A DNA stretch of 64,000 bases from Phenylobacterium sp. (GTDB lineage Bacteria; Pseudomonadota; Alphaproteobacteria; Caulobacterales; Caulobacteraceae). The DNA lies in contig NZ_WGNY01000003.1 in the NCBI RefSeq assembly GCF_016124325.1, positions 1 to 64,000 on the forward strand, read 5' to 3'. A program made the position numbers and the translations under genes. This document shows positions 54,062-63,231 of this stretch, one piece after another. The stretch's first letter is position 1, and every line of letters begins with the position of its first letter. Below the pieces are notes generated by a model. It was not told the DNA's origin. It searched no databases and worked only from the letters and a program-made list of their open reading frames with translations.

Positions 54062-54430
54062 TTAGCTTCCCCCTGTCGCCCGGCCGCAGGCGGCGGCGAG
54101 CGCCGAGAGGGAGATCGGCTTGTCCACCACCGGCGTGTCGCCGTGGTCGAACGCGTCGGGATTGCCGGTCACGTAGACGACCGGGATCCGGCCGAACGCG
54201 GCCCTGATCCGCTCCACCGCCTCGGCGCCGGTGCCGCTGTGGATCCTGTAGTCGGCGGTGATCAGATCGGGCCGGTTCGACGCGGCGAAGCGCATCGCGT
54301 CGCCCGGAGAGTCGGCGATATCGAAGGTCCGGTACCCGAGATCGGAGAGCAGAGCCTCCAACTCGAGCGCGATAATAGGCTCGTCCTCAATGATGAGAAC
54401 GTGACCACCCGACACGTCCACGCGACTCAC
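54062..54430 (-). CDS. Single-domain response regulator
   Basis: A 122-residue receiver domain with no output region. The acidic pocket is IIEDEP (E15, D16) and the phospho-acceptor D60 in DLITADYRIHSGTGAEA. The conserved Lys is in VVDKPISLSALA, and the threonine is YVTGNPD. The start is a GTG at 54430, one of three close candidates. The track ORF of 775 residues joins this to the tricorn shadow and is wrong. It probably passes phosphate from a histidine kinase to another protein, as DivK or CpdR do. Confidence 0.8.
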   Translation of the reverse strand: MSRVDVSGGHVLIIEDEPIIALELEALLSDLGYRTFDIADSPGDAMRFAASNRPDLITADYRIHSGTGAEAVERIRAAFGRIPVVYVTGNPDAFDHGDTPVVDKPISLSALAAACGRATGGS

Positions 54431-54498
54431 CCGCCGATTGCACCCTGCATCTGAGGGTGGAGTGATCGCTACGGCGATGCAAGCGTCGGATAGCCGAC

Positions 54499-57400
54499 TT
54501 ATCGACCTTTCGTCGAGCCCAACCCCGCGAGCAGCTCGGAAACGGCGACGTCCAGCTGCCGGTCCTGTCCGGACAGGGTTTCGCCGAGGGCGCGCTCCAC
54601 CGTCACGTCGACCGGCCTGGGGGCGCCTTCCATGTCGCGTCCGTCGGCGCCCTGGATGCGGATGAACGGCACGCGCAGCACCGATCCGTCGATCAGGGTC
54701 CGGGCGCCGGTGTAGATGATCCAGCCCGCCGTGGGCGTCCCCACCACCTTCCCGAGGCCGAGCGTCCGGTAGCCTTCGGTGAAGTCCTCGGCGTCGGAGA
54801 GGGACGACTCGTTGGTGACGAGAATGGTGGGCAGGCCCAGGGCCCGCTGCCCCAGGTTCTGCCGGCTGGGCAGGCCGAAGAGGTCGCGCGGGGTCATGGT
54901 CAGGAAGTTGCGGCGGGCGAACACGTCGAGGACATAGCCGTTCACGAAGCCGCCGTTGTTGTTGCGCACGTCGATGACCACGCCCTGCCGGCCCTGGTTC
55001 TGGGCGTCGAGGTCGATGTAGAGCTGGTCGAGGCTGGTCGAGCTCATGTCGCGGATGTGGACGTAGCCCAGCCGTCCGCCGCTGGCCTTCTCCACATAGG
55101 CGCGCCGGCCGTTCACCCACTGGCGATACAGCAGGCCCGCCGCGACCCCGGGCGTCACGGGCCGCACCACCGCCTCGCGCGAGGTTCCGCCGCGCGCCAT
55201 GGTCAGCACGGTGCGGTCGCCGGCCTTGTCCAGCAGCAGGGCGTCGAGATTCACGCCGGCGCCGAGCGGCTTGCCGTCGACGGCGGTCAGCACGTCGCCC
55301 GGCCGGATCGAGCCTTCGATATCGGCGGGGCCGAGGGCGACCACCTCCCGCACCACCAGCCCGCGGCCCGCCTCGTAGGCCTCGCGGTCGAAGCGCAGGC
55401 CGAGGTCGCCGACGCGGGCGGCCGGGACGGCGCCGAAGCCCTCGCGCGGCGGGTTGATCCCCGAATGCGAGGCGTCGAGTTCGCCGATCATCAGATTGAT
55501 CACCCGGCGCAGTTCGTCGGGGGTGCGCGCGCCTTGCGCGAACGGCTCGAAGCGGCTGCGCAGGGCGGCCCAGTCCCGGCCGTGGAAGGCCGGGTCGTAG
55601 AAGGCCACGTTCAGCGTCGACCAGGCCTCGTCGAACACCACCTGCTTCTCGGCGTCGAAGCGCACGACCATGTCGGCGGTCACGGCGATGAGACGCGGCT
55701 TGGGGGTCATGAGCGGCGTCGCGCTGATGCGGCCGCCGTCCAGGTAGTAGAGTTCCTTGCCGTCGGGGCTGAAGGCGTAGTCCTGCTTGGGCCGCCGCCC
55801 GCCGGTGACCTGGGCGGGGACGGCCGGCTCCTTGGCCAGTTCGTCGAGGCTGTAGCGGTAGAGGTTCTCCTGGCCGCCCAGCGTCGCCCGATAGACCAGC
55901 GTCTTGCCGTCGGGACTGATCACCGGCTCGTCGACCGAGCCGCCCAGCGGGATAAAGCTGGCCCGCTCGCGGATGCCCTCGAAGACGATCCGCACCTGGG
56001 GGACCTTGTGGGGCTCGGGGGCGGCGGCCTGGGCCGGCGGCGGGGCTTCGGGCGGGGGCTCGTCCTCCTCCTCGGCGGCCTTGGGCGGCGGAGCCTTGCT
56101 GCGCGGGCCGGCGGGCGCCGGATTGTCGGCTGGCGCGCGGAACAGGTCGCGGAAGGCGTCCTCTCGGTACTTCGGCGTGTGCGGCAGCAGGTCGATCCGC
56201 ACCATGCGCGAGTCCTCGCTGCGCTGGGCGCTGTCGAACACCAGATACTGGCCGTCGGGCGACCAGGCGATGCGGTCGGCGGCGGCGCCGTTGGCCAGGA
56301 AGCTCACGGGCCGCGCTTCGCCGCCCGCGGCCGGGACCACCCACACATTGCGGAACGAGCGGCGGTCGGTGACGCCGAACGCCAGCCACTTCGAGTCGGG
56401 CGACCAGGCGACCCGCGAGTCGTTGCGGTCGATCGCGCCGGTGAACACCACCTGGTCGCGGCCGGGCCGGCCGTCGCCCAGGGTCAGCACGTGCAACTCC
56501 CGGGGACCGTGGAAATAGGCCAGCATCTTGCCGTCCGGCGAATAGACGGGCGCGGCGTCCAGCCCGCCGGCCTCGGTGAGCGGCCGGGCCTTCTGGCTGG
56601 CGAAATCGTATTCGACGACCCGCCGCGCCAGCCCCTCCTCGGCGACGAAGGCGAGGCGGCGGCTGTCGGGAGACCAGGCCAGGTCGCCCTCCGCGCCCTC
56701 GGTCTCGGTGATGCGCTCCGCCCGCCCGCCGTCCTTGGCCGGGGCGGCGAAGACCTCGCCATGGGCGATCACGGCCAGCTTCTTGCCGTCGGGCGACAGG
56801 GCCAGGCCCGCGAAGCGCGTCTCGGCGAGGCGGCGTTCGCCGGCGGCGGCGGGCGCGCCGCGCAGCACGATCGGCACCCGGGCCGCCGCGCCGGTGGCCG
56901 GATCCGCTTTCCAGATCTCGAACCCGCGTTCGAAGACGATGGCGCGGCCGTCATAGGCGATGGAGGGGAAGAGCACGCGGCCCTCGGTGAAATGCGTCAC
57001 CGCCCGGGGCTGTGCGCCCGGGTCGAGCGACAGGCTCCACAGGTTCTCGGCCCCGCCCTCGTCGCTCATGAAGTAGAGGGTCCGCCCGTCCGGCGCCCAC
57101 ATGGGCCACAGGCGCTTGGAGGTGGCGCCCAGCAGGCGGCGGTAGGGCGCGTCGGCGGCGACGCCCTTCAGCCAGAGCTCGGCCTCGTCGATGTGGGAAT
57201 GGCCGTTACGCCACCACTGGGCGCTCGAAAGGCCCTTGGCCATCAGGGCGATCGACGCGCCATCGGGCGACGGGGCGGCGTCGAACTCGTTGAGGTAGCG
57301 TTCGCGGCTGACCTCCAGGGGCGTGCCGCCGGCGGCCGCCACGCGGAACACGTCGTTCTGGCGGGCGACGTCGTTGGCCGGCGAGGAGAAGTAGATCCAC

Positions 57401-57777
57401 CGGCCGTCGCGCGACCAGGCGTCGAGCTGCTCGGCGGCGTCGGACCAGGTGAGGCGGCGGATGGCCCCGGTCGCGAACGTCAGGACGTAGAGGTCCGGCG
57501 AGCCCGCGCGGGTGGAGGTGAACGCCAGTTCGCGCCCGTCGGGCGAGTAGATCGGCCGGCCTTCGGTGGCCGCGTCGGTGACCAGCAGGCTGGCCGCGCC
57601 GCCGCCCGCCGGGACGGTCCAGATGTCGCCGCCGGAGACGAAGGCGATCTCGGCGCCGTCCGGCGAGAGCGCGGGCTCCGACAGGGTCGGCCTCGGCTCG
57701 GCATGGGCGGCCGCGCATCCGGCGAAAACGGCCGCGACGGCGGACAGCAGGCGGCCGATCAGGCGGCGTTTGGGCAT
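54499..57777 (-). CDS. Tricorn-like S41 peptidase
   Basis: A 1092-residue exported protein. The signal peptide covers about residues 1-27 (GRLLSAVAAVFAGCAAAHA). A long row of WD40/TolB-like beta-propeller repeats follows, each with SPDG (for example ALSPDGAEIAFVSGGDIW, YSPDGRELAFTSTR, WAPDGRTLYFMSDEGG). The C-terminal part has a Pro/Glu linker, a PDZ domain (GDLGLRFDREAYEAGRG), and the S41 serine region (ILVTNESSLSDAEDFTEGYR). It degrades peptides from the protease system. The architecture is that of tricorn protease and its bacterial homologues. Confidence 0.9.
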   Translation of the reverse strand: MPKRRLIGRLLSAVAAVFAGCAAAHAEPRPTLSEPALSPDGAEIAFVSGGDIWTVPAGGGAASLLVTDAATEGRPIYSPDGRELAFTSTRAGSPDLYVLTFATGAIRRLTWSDAAEQLDAWSRDGRWIYFSSPANDVARQNDVFRVAAAGGTPLEVSRERYLNEFDAAPSPDGASIALMAKGLSSAQWWRNGHSHIDEAELWLKGVAADAPYRRLLGATSKRLWPMWAPDGRTLYFMSDEGGAENLWSLSLDPGAQPRAVTHFTEGRVLFPSIAYDGRAIVFERGFEIWKADPATGAAARVPIVLRGAPAAAGERRLAETRFAGLALSPDGKKLAVIAHGEVFAAPAKDGGRAERITETEGAEGDLAWSPDSRRLAFVAEEGLARRVVEYDFASQKARPLTEAGGLDAAPVYSPDGKMLAYFHGPRELHVLTLGDGRPGRDQVVFTGAIDRNDSRVAWSPDSKWLAFGVTDRRSFRNVWVVPAAGGEARPVSFLANGAAADRIAWSPDGQYLVFDSAQRSEDSRMVRIDLLPHTPKYREDAFRDLFRAPADNPAPAGPRSKAPPPKAAEEEDEPPPEAPPPAQAAAPEPHKVPQVRIVFEGIRERASFIPLGGSVDEPVISPDGKTLVYRATLGGQENLYRYSLDELAKEPAVPAQVTGGRRPKQDYAFSPDGKELYYLDGGRISATPLMTPKPRLIAVTADMVVRFDAEKQVVFDEAWSTLNVAFYDPAFHGRDWAALRSRFEPFAQGARTPDELRRVINLMIGELDASHSGINPPREGFGAVPAARVGDLGLRFDREAYEAGRGLVVREVVALGPADIEGSIRPGDVLTAVDGKPLGAGVNLDALLLDKAGDRTVLTMARGGTSREAVVRPVTPGVAAGLLYRQWVNGRRAYVEKASGGRLGYVHIRDMSSTSLDQLYIDLDAQNQGRQGVVIDVRNNNGGFVNGYVLDVFARRNFLTMTPRDLFGLPSRQNLGQRALGLPTILVTNESSLSDAEDFTEGYRTLGLGKVVGTPTAGWIIYTGARTLIDGSVLRVPFIRIQGADGRDMEGAPRPVDVTVERALGETLSGQDRQLDVAVSELLAGLGSTKGR

Positions 57778-57922
57778 GGACGGTCCCCACACGACTTGGC
57801 CTGAGAATCGTAATGGCGGCTCCGCCACGACGCCAGCGCCGCGGCGTCGCCCACTGGGAAGCGCCGCCCGCGACTCGCGCGTCAGGAGATTCCCGTCCGA
57901 GGACGCGGCCTCGCGAGGCCGA

Positions 57923-58489
57923 TCAGTCCTTGGCGCGTTCCTGGTAGGTGCCGTCTTCGGTGAGGACGACGATCTTGGTGCCGGTCGAGATGTAGGGCGG
58001 GATCATGACCCGCAGGCCGTTCGAGAGCACCGCCGGCTTGTACGACGACGAGGCGGTCTGGCCCTTCACCGACGGTTCGGTCTCGACCACTTCGAACACC
58101 GCCGTGCGGGGCAGTTCGATGGCGATCGGCACGCCCTCGTGGGTGGAGAGCTTCACCGTGCAGCCGTCCGTCAGATAGGGCGCGCTGTCGCCGATGATGT
58201 CCTCCGAGGCGACGACCTGGTCGTAGCTCTCGGGGTTCATGAAGTGGAACCCTTCGCCGTCCTGGTAGAGGAAGGTGTAGTCGCGGTCGTCGACGATCGC
58301 GCGTTCGACCGTCTCGGTGGTGCGGTAGCGTTCGGAGATCTTCACCCCGTCGGAAATGCGCCGCATGTTGAGCTGGGTGACCGGCGTGCCCTTGCCCGGA
58401 TGGATGTTCTCGGCGCTGAGCACGACGTAGAGCTTGCCTTCGAGATCGACGACCGCGCCCTTGCGCAGCGAGCTGGCGGAAACTTTCAA
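57923..58489 (-). CDS. efp: Translation elongation factor P
   Basis: A 188-residue factor that rescues ribosomes stalled at polyproline. Three beta-barrel domains: KOW-like (1-65, [20 protein letters not shown]), OB (66-125) and C-terminal (128-188, [20 protein letters not shown]). The modified lysine is K33 in HPGKGTP. The EpmA and EpmB genes beside it make beta-lysylation likely. It is divergent from epmA with a 114-base gap. Confidence 0.95.
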   Translation of the reverse strand: MKVSASSLRKGAVVDLEGKLYVVLSAENIHPGKGTPVTQLNMRRISDGVKISERYRTTETVERAIVDDRDYTFLYQDGEGFHFMNPESYDQVVASEDIIGDSAPYLTDGCTVKLSTHEGVPIAIELPRTAVFEVVETEPSVKGQTASSSYKPAVLSNGLRVMIPPYISTGTKIVVLTEDGTYQERAKD

Positions 58490-58603
58490 GTGTGGCCTCG
58501 ATGATGCGGCGGACGGCCGTTAAACCTATCCGCTGATGAAATCTTCGTGGCGCCCCTATAGCGATGTGCGCCGAAATCTCCACCCCCCAGCCGGTCGCAA
58601 GCC

Positions 58604-59635
58604 GTGAACACGCCTTCTGAAAGCCCCTGGTGGTCGCCCCGGCGGCGGGCCGATCGGGCGCCGTTCCTGAAGGCGCGGAGCCGGATCACGCGGGCCGTGC
58701 GGGACGGGTTCGAGCGGCAGGGATTCGTCGAGGTCGAGACGGCGGCCCTGCAGGTCTCTCCCGGCAACGAGGCGCACCTGCACGCCTTCAGGACCGAGGC
58801 GCTGACGACGGCCGGCGAGGCGCGGCCGATGTACCTGCACACCTCCCCCGAGTTCGCCTGCAAGAAGCTGCTGGCCTCCGGCGAGGAGCGGATCTTCACC
58901 CTCGCCAAGGTGTGGCGCAACCGCGAGCGCGGTCCGCTGCACCACCCCGAATTCACGATGCTGGAATGGTATCGCGCGGGCGCGCCGTACCAGGTGCTGA
59001 TGAGCGATTGCGCCGCGCTGCTGGCGGCCGCGGCCGAGGCGGCCGGGACCGATGTCCTGCGCTTCCATGGGCGCGAGGCCGATCCGTTCCGCGAGCTCGA
59101 GCGCATCACCGTCGCCGAGGCGTTCGAGGCGTTCGCCGGCATCGGCCTGCTGGCGGCGCTGGACGATCGCGACGAACTGGCCGCCCAGGCCCGGGCCGCC
59201 GGGGTGCGCGTCGCCGCCGACGACGTGTGGGCCGACATCTTCAGCCGGGTCATGGTGGAGAAGGTCGAGCCGCGGCTGGGGCAGGGCCGCGCCACCATTC
59301 TCTGCGAATATCCCGTCTCCGAGGCGGCGCTGGCGCGGCCCAAGTCGGTCGACCGCCGCGTGGCCGAGCGCTTCGAGCTCTATGCGTGCGGCGTGGAGCT
59401 GGCCAACTGCTTCGGGGAGCTGACCGACCCCGCCGAACAACGCCGCCGGTTCGAGATCGAGATGGACGAGAAGGAGCGGGTCTACGGCGAGCGCTATCCG
59501 CTCGACGAGGACTTCCTGGCCGCGCTCGCCCAGATGCCGCCGGCCAGCGGCGGGGCGCTCGGTTTCGACCGGCTGGTGATGCTGGCCACGGACGCCGCGC
59601 GAATCGAACAGGTGCTTTGGACGCCAGTCGCATAG
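58604..59635 (+). CDS. epmA: EF-P lysine ligase EpmA (PoxA/GenX)
   Basis: A 343-residue class II lysyl-tRNA synthetase paralogue that attaches beta-lysine to EF-P. It has the class II motifs FVEVETAALQVSPGNEAH, the motif 2 loop KVWRNRERGPLHHPEFTMLEWYR and motif 3 GGALGFDRLVM, and lacks the anticodon-binding domain. The start is GTG 58604 (MNTPSESPWW). It is divergent from efp. Next on the same strand is the CHASE kinase, then epmB. Confidence 0.93.
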   Translation: MNTPSESPWWSPRRRADRAPFLKARSRITRAVRDGFERQGFVEVETAALQVSPGNEAHLHAFRTEALTTAGEARPMYLHTSPEFACKKLLASGEERIFTLAKVWRNRERGPLHHPEFTMLEWYRAGAPYQVLMSDCAALLAAAAEAAGTDVLRFHGREADPFRELERITVAEAFEAFAGIGLLAALDDRDELAAQARAAGVRVAADDVWADIFSRVMVEKVEPRLGQGRATILCEYPVSEAALARPKSVDRRVAERFELYACGVELANCFGELTDPAEQRRRFEIEMDEKERVYGERYPLDEDFLAALAQMPPASGGALGFDRLVMLATDAARIEQVLWTPVA

Positions 59636-59685
59636 CAGCGCTATCCAACTTGACTTGAGGCTTGGCTTCACGGCCACCTTTCGAG

Positions 59686-61932
59686 GTGTCCAGGTTGGGT
59701 CTCCTGAATTGGATCCGTCACTTCAGCGTGCCGGTGCTGGTGCTGCTGGTGGGCGCTTGCGCCACCGCATTCACGACGGTTCAGCTCCTCGTCGTCGCCG
59801 CGGAGCAGGACAACGCACGCCTGCGGCTTGAAGCCGACCTGGCCGGAAGCACCCTCCAGCAGCGGCTGGATTCGAGCGCCGCCCTCCTCCGCGGGGCCGC
59901 GGGCCTCTTCGCCGCCAGCGACGAGGTGACCGCCGACGAATTCTTCGCCTATGTGGACCATCTGCGGGTGAAGAGCCGCTATCCGGGCGTCCTGGCGATC
60001 GGCTACGCGCGGCGGGTGCGCGGCGAGGCGGGGCGCGAGGCGTTGGTGGCCGACCTGCGCCGCCAGGGAGCCGCGGGCTTCCACGTCTGGCCCGAGGGGC
60101 GGCGCGACGCCTACACGCCGGTCGTCTATCTCTGGCCGCGGAGCCCGGCGAACGTCCAGGTGATCGGCTACGACATCTCGGTCGAACCGAAACGGCGCGA
60201 AGCCCTGACCCGCGCGCTCACCGCCAACGACCTGGCCCTCTCCGGCGTCGTACGGCTGGCGCGCCGGGACACCGACAACACGCCGGACGGCGTGCTCATG
60301 TACATGCCGGTGGGCGACAAGGACCCGTCCAAGGCGGGGTTCGTCTACGGCGCGCTGCGCACGGACGCGCTGTTGGAGACCGTCTTTCCCGCCCGCCCGG
60401 ACCGGCTGGTGGACATCGTGATCCGCGACGGGAGCCCAGGGACCGGAGACCTCCTTTACCGGACCGCCGCCCGCGATCATCCGCGGCTCTCGACCGTGCG
60501 CGAGGTCCCGGTCGCGGGGCGGCGCTGGACGATCGAAGTCAACACGAGGCCGGCGTTCGAGGCGCGAAGCAACCGCGATCTGGCGTACTGGGCCGCCGCC
60601 CTCGGCGCCCTCTTCACCCTGGCCCTCACGGCGGCCGTGTTCGCCCAGGCCCGCGCCGGGCTTCGCGCGGCCGAGGCCCGCAACGCGCTCGCCGACCTCA
60701 ACGCCAGCCTCGAGGACCGGGTGCTGGCCCGCACGCGGGAGCTGGCCGGCGCCAACGCCGTGCTGCGCGAGGAGATGGTCCGCCGCGAGGCGGCCGAGAG
60801 CCAGATGCGCCAGATGCAGAAGATGGAGGCGATCGGCCAGCTCACCGGCGGCATCGCGCACGACTTCAACAACATGCTGGCGATCATCGTGGGCAGCCTC
60901 GACATGGCGCGCCGGCGGCTGACCGACACGGACGCCCGCGTGGCCCGCTACATCGACAACGCCTCGGAAGGCGCCCGCCGCGCCGCGGCGCTCACCAGCC
61001 GGCTGCTGGTCTTCGCCCGCCGCCAGCGGCTGAACCCGGAGCCCCTGGACGTCAATCGGCTGATCGAGGGCATGACCGAGCTGCTCAGCCGCTCGCTGGG
61101 CGAGCGCATCGAGATCCTCACCCGCCCGGCCGACGATCTGTGGCCCGTGCACGCCGACGCCGCCGGCCTGGAGAACGCGCTGCTGAACCTTGCGGTCAAC
61201 GCGCGCGACGCCATGCCCGATGGCGGCCGCCTCGTCATCGAGACCGAGAACGTCGCGGGCGGCGCGCCGATGTCCGGCGACCATGTGAGCATCCGTATCG
61301 TCGACACCGGGAGCGGCATGCCGGAGGCGGTGGCCGAGCGGGCCTTCGAGCCCTTCTTCACCACCAAGGAAGTCGGCAAGGGCAGCGGCCTGGGCCTCAG
61401 CCAGGTCTACGGCTTCGTGAGCCAGTCGGGCGGGCGCGTGACCATCGAGTCCGGCGTCGGCCACGGGACCACGGTGACGATCTGGCTCCCGCGCTGGCGC
61501 GGCGAAGCGCCCCACGCCGAACCCGCGGACGCGGTGGCCGACGCGCCGCGGGCGCGAGCCGGCGAGTCCGTGCTGGTGGTGGAGGACGAGGCCGAGGTGC
61601 GGCGCTTCTCCGTGGAGGCGCTGCGCGAGCTGGGCTATGCGGTGCGCGAGGCGGCCGGCGGCGCCGAGGCCCTGCGCCAGCTCGCCGACGGCGCGCGGAC
61701 GGATCTTCTGTTCACCGACATCGTCATGCCGGGCATGACCGGCCCCCAGCTCGCGGCCCAGGCGCGCGCGGCGCGGCCGGACCTGAAGGTGCTCTACACC
61801 ACCGGCTACGCACGCGAGGCGATGGACGAGGACGGCGAAGGCGAGGTCGCCGGCGCGGTGCTGGGCAAGCCCTTCACCGTCGAGCAGCTGGCGCGCAAGG
61901 TCCGCCAGGCGCTGGACGGCGAGGCGGCCTGA
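59686..61932 (+). CDS. Hybrid histidine kinase with CHASE sensor
   Basis: A kinase of about 748 residues inserted between epmA and epmB. The N-terminal helix (VPVLVLLVGACATAFTTVQLL) and another near 305-330 bracket a CHASE domain (YPGVLAIGYARRVRG, DNTPDGVLMYMPVGDK). A coiled coil leads to a HisKA domain with H392 (GGIAHDFNNMLAIIVG), HATPase boxes (NLAVNARDAMPDGG, DTGSGMPE, GSGLGLSQVYG) and a C-terminal receiver (VVEDEAEVRR, DLLFTDIVMPGMTGP, LGKPFTVEQLA). I use GTG 59686; the TTG at 59662 overlaps a possible -35. Phosphotransfer to its own receiver is expected. Confidence 0.85.
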   Translation: MSRLGLLNWIRHFSVPVLVLLVGACATAFTTVQLLVVAAEQDNARLRLEADLAGSTLQQRLDSSAALLRGAAGLFAASDEVTADEFFAYVDHLRVKSRYPGVLAIGYARRVRGEAGREALVADLRRQGAAGFHVWPEGRRDAYTPVVYLWPRSPANVQVIGYDISVEPKRREALTRALTANDLALSGVVRLARRDTDNTPDGVLMYMPVGDKDPSKAGFVYGALRTDALLETVFPARPDRLVDIVIRDGSPGTGDLLYRTAARDHPRLSTVREVPVAGRRWTIEVNTRPAFEARSNRDLAYWAAALGALFTLALTAAVFAQARAGLRAAEARNALADLNASLEDRVLARTRELAGANAVLREEMVRREAAESQMRQMQKMEAIGQLTGGIAHDFNNMLAIIVGSLDMARRRLTDTDARVARYIDNASEGARRAAALTSRLLVFARRQRLNPEPLDVNRLIEGMTELLSRSLGERIEILTRPADDLWPVHADAAGLENALLNLAVNARDAMPDGGRLVIETENVAGGAPMSGDHVSIRIVDTGSGMPEAVAERAFEPFFTTKEVGKGSGLGLSQVYGFVSQSGGRVTIESGVGHGTTVTIWLPRWRGEAPHAEPADAVADAPRARAGESVLVVEDEAEVRRFSVEALRELGYAVREAAGGAEALRQLADGARTDLLFTDIVMPGMTGPQLAAQARAARPDLKVLYTTGYAREAMDEDGEGEVAGAVLGKPFTVEQLARKVRQALDGEAA

Positions 61933-61985
61933 CCGGCCGCCGCGTCGCGTGATCTTGGCGGGCGTTTGCGCTATGGCGGCGCCCC

Positions 61986-63014
61986 ATGCCCGCCGCGCGA
62001 ACCCTGCGAACCATCCAAGACCTGGCCGACGCCGGCCTGGTCGCGCCCGCGCGCGCCGCCGGGCTGGAGGCCGTGGCCGCGCGCTACGCCGTGGCGATCA
62101 CGCCGGCCCTGGCCGAGGCGATCGGCGACGCCGACGACCCGATCGGCCGCCAGTTCATCCCCACCGGCGACGAGCTGGTCCAGGCGCCGGAGGAGCGCGC
62201 TGACCCGATCGGCGACGACGCCCACAGCCCGGTCGCCGGCGTCGTCCACCGCTATCCCGACCGGGTGCTGCTGAAGGCCAACCACGCCTGCGCGGTCTAC
62301 TGCCGCTTCTGCTTCCGCCGCGAGATGGTCGGGCCGGACGGGGTGCGCCCGCTATCGGCCCGCGAGCTGGACGCGGCGATGGCCTACATCGCGGCCGATT
62401 CGGCCATCTGGGAGGTGATCGTCACCGGGGGCGATCCCCTCATCCTCTCGCCGCGCCGCCTCGCCGACCTGATGGCGCGGCTCGCGCGGATCGAGCACGT
62501 GAAGATCGTGCGCTTCCACACCCGCGTCCCGGCGGTCGACCCCGGGCGGGTGACGCCCGAGCTGGTCCGCGCCCTGAAGGCGCCCGGCAAGACCACCTGG
62601 GTGGCGCTGCACGCCAACCACGCCGACGAGCTGACGCCAGCGGCGGCCGAAGCCTGCGCGCGCATCCTGGACGCCGGAATCCCCATGGTCAGCCAGACGG
62701 TGCTGCTGAAGGGCGTCAACGACGACGCCGCGGCGCTGGAGGCCCTGATGCGGCGGTTCGTGGAGCTGCGCATCAAGCCCTACTACCTGCACCACCCCGA
62801 CCTGGCGCCCGGCACGGCCCATTTCCGGTCGACCCTCGGCGAGGGCCAGGCGCTGATGCGGGACCTGCGCGGCCGCGTCTCGGGCCTCTGCCAGCCGACC
62901 TATGTGCTCGACATCCCGGGCGGCCACGGCAAGGCGCCGGTGGGGCCGTGCCATGTGGCGGACGGGACGGTCGAGGACCCGTGGGGCGAGCGCCACGTCT
63001 ATCCGCCGGCCTGA
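61986..63014 (+). CDS. epmB: EF-P lysine 2,3-aminomutase EpmB
   Basis: A 342-residue radical-SAM, PLP-dependent aminomutase that makes (R)-beta-lysine for EF-P modification. The cluster cysteines are C102-C106-C109 in HACAVYCRFCFRR; the TGGDPLIL region follows and the PLP-lysine segment is near the C-terminus (PGGHGKAPVG). Short relative to classic lysine 2,3-aminomutase, as EpmB is. It lies 53 bases after the hybrid kinase and completes the efp/epmA/epmB set. Confidence 0.92.
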   Translation: MPAARTLRTIQDLADAGLVAPARAAGLEAVAARYAVAITPALAEAIGDADDPIGRQFIPTGDELVQAPEERADPIGDDAHSPVAGVVHRYPDRVLLKANHACAVYCRFCFRREMVGPDGVRPLSARELDAAMAYIAADSAIWEVIVTGGDPLILSPRRLADLMARLARIEHVKIVRFHTRVPAVDPGRVTPELVRALKAPGKTTWVALHANHADELTPAAAEACARILDAGIPMVSQTVLLKGVNDDAAALEALMRRFVELRIKPYYLHHPDLAPGTAHFRSTLGEGQALMRDLRGRVSGLCQPTYVLDIPGGHGKAPVGPCHVADGTVEDPWGERHVYPPA

Positions 63015-63034
63015 CCCGATCGCGCCCGCCCCGT

Positions 63035-63056
63035 GCATCCGGATCGTTCCGGATGC
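63035..63056 (+). terminator. Hairpin after epmB
   Basis: GCATCCGGA and TCCGGATGC pair exactly around TCGT, 20 bases after the epmB stop. It lacks a U-run, but the position suggests termination. Confidence 0.5.
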
Positions 63057-63231
63057 GTTGTAGAGCTTGGACGGGGTTCGCCCGCCGTGTGGCTGGAAAG
63101 CGACAGGCCGGGCCGTGATCGCGCCACACGCCGGTGGCCGGCTGGGGATGAGCCCGGCCGGCGTCGTCTAACCCGGCGTCGAACACGTAGATGCCTTCAA
63201 GGGCGCGGCGAACGCCGGCCGAGGGGAAAGG

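Noticed and set aside
54062-56389. 775-residue minus-strand ORF ending in a receiver domain
   Set aside because: Only its last 122 residues form the receiver protein; the rest is an out-of-frame shadow of the tricorn-like gene.
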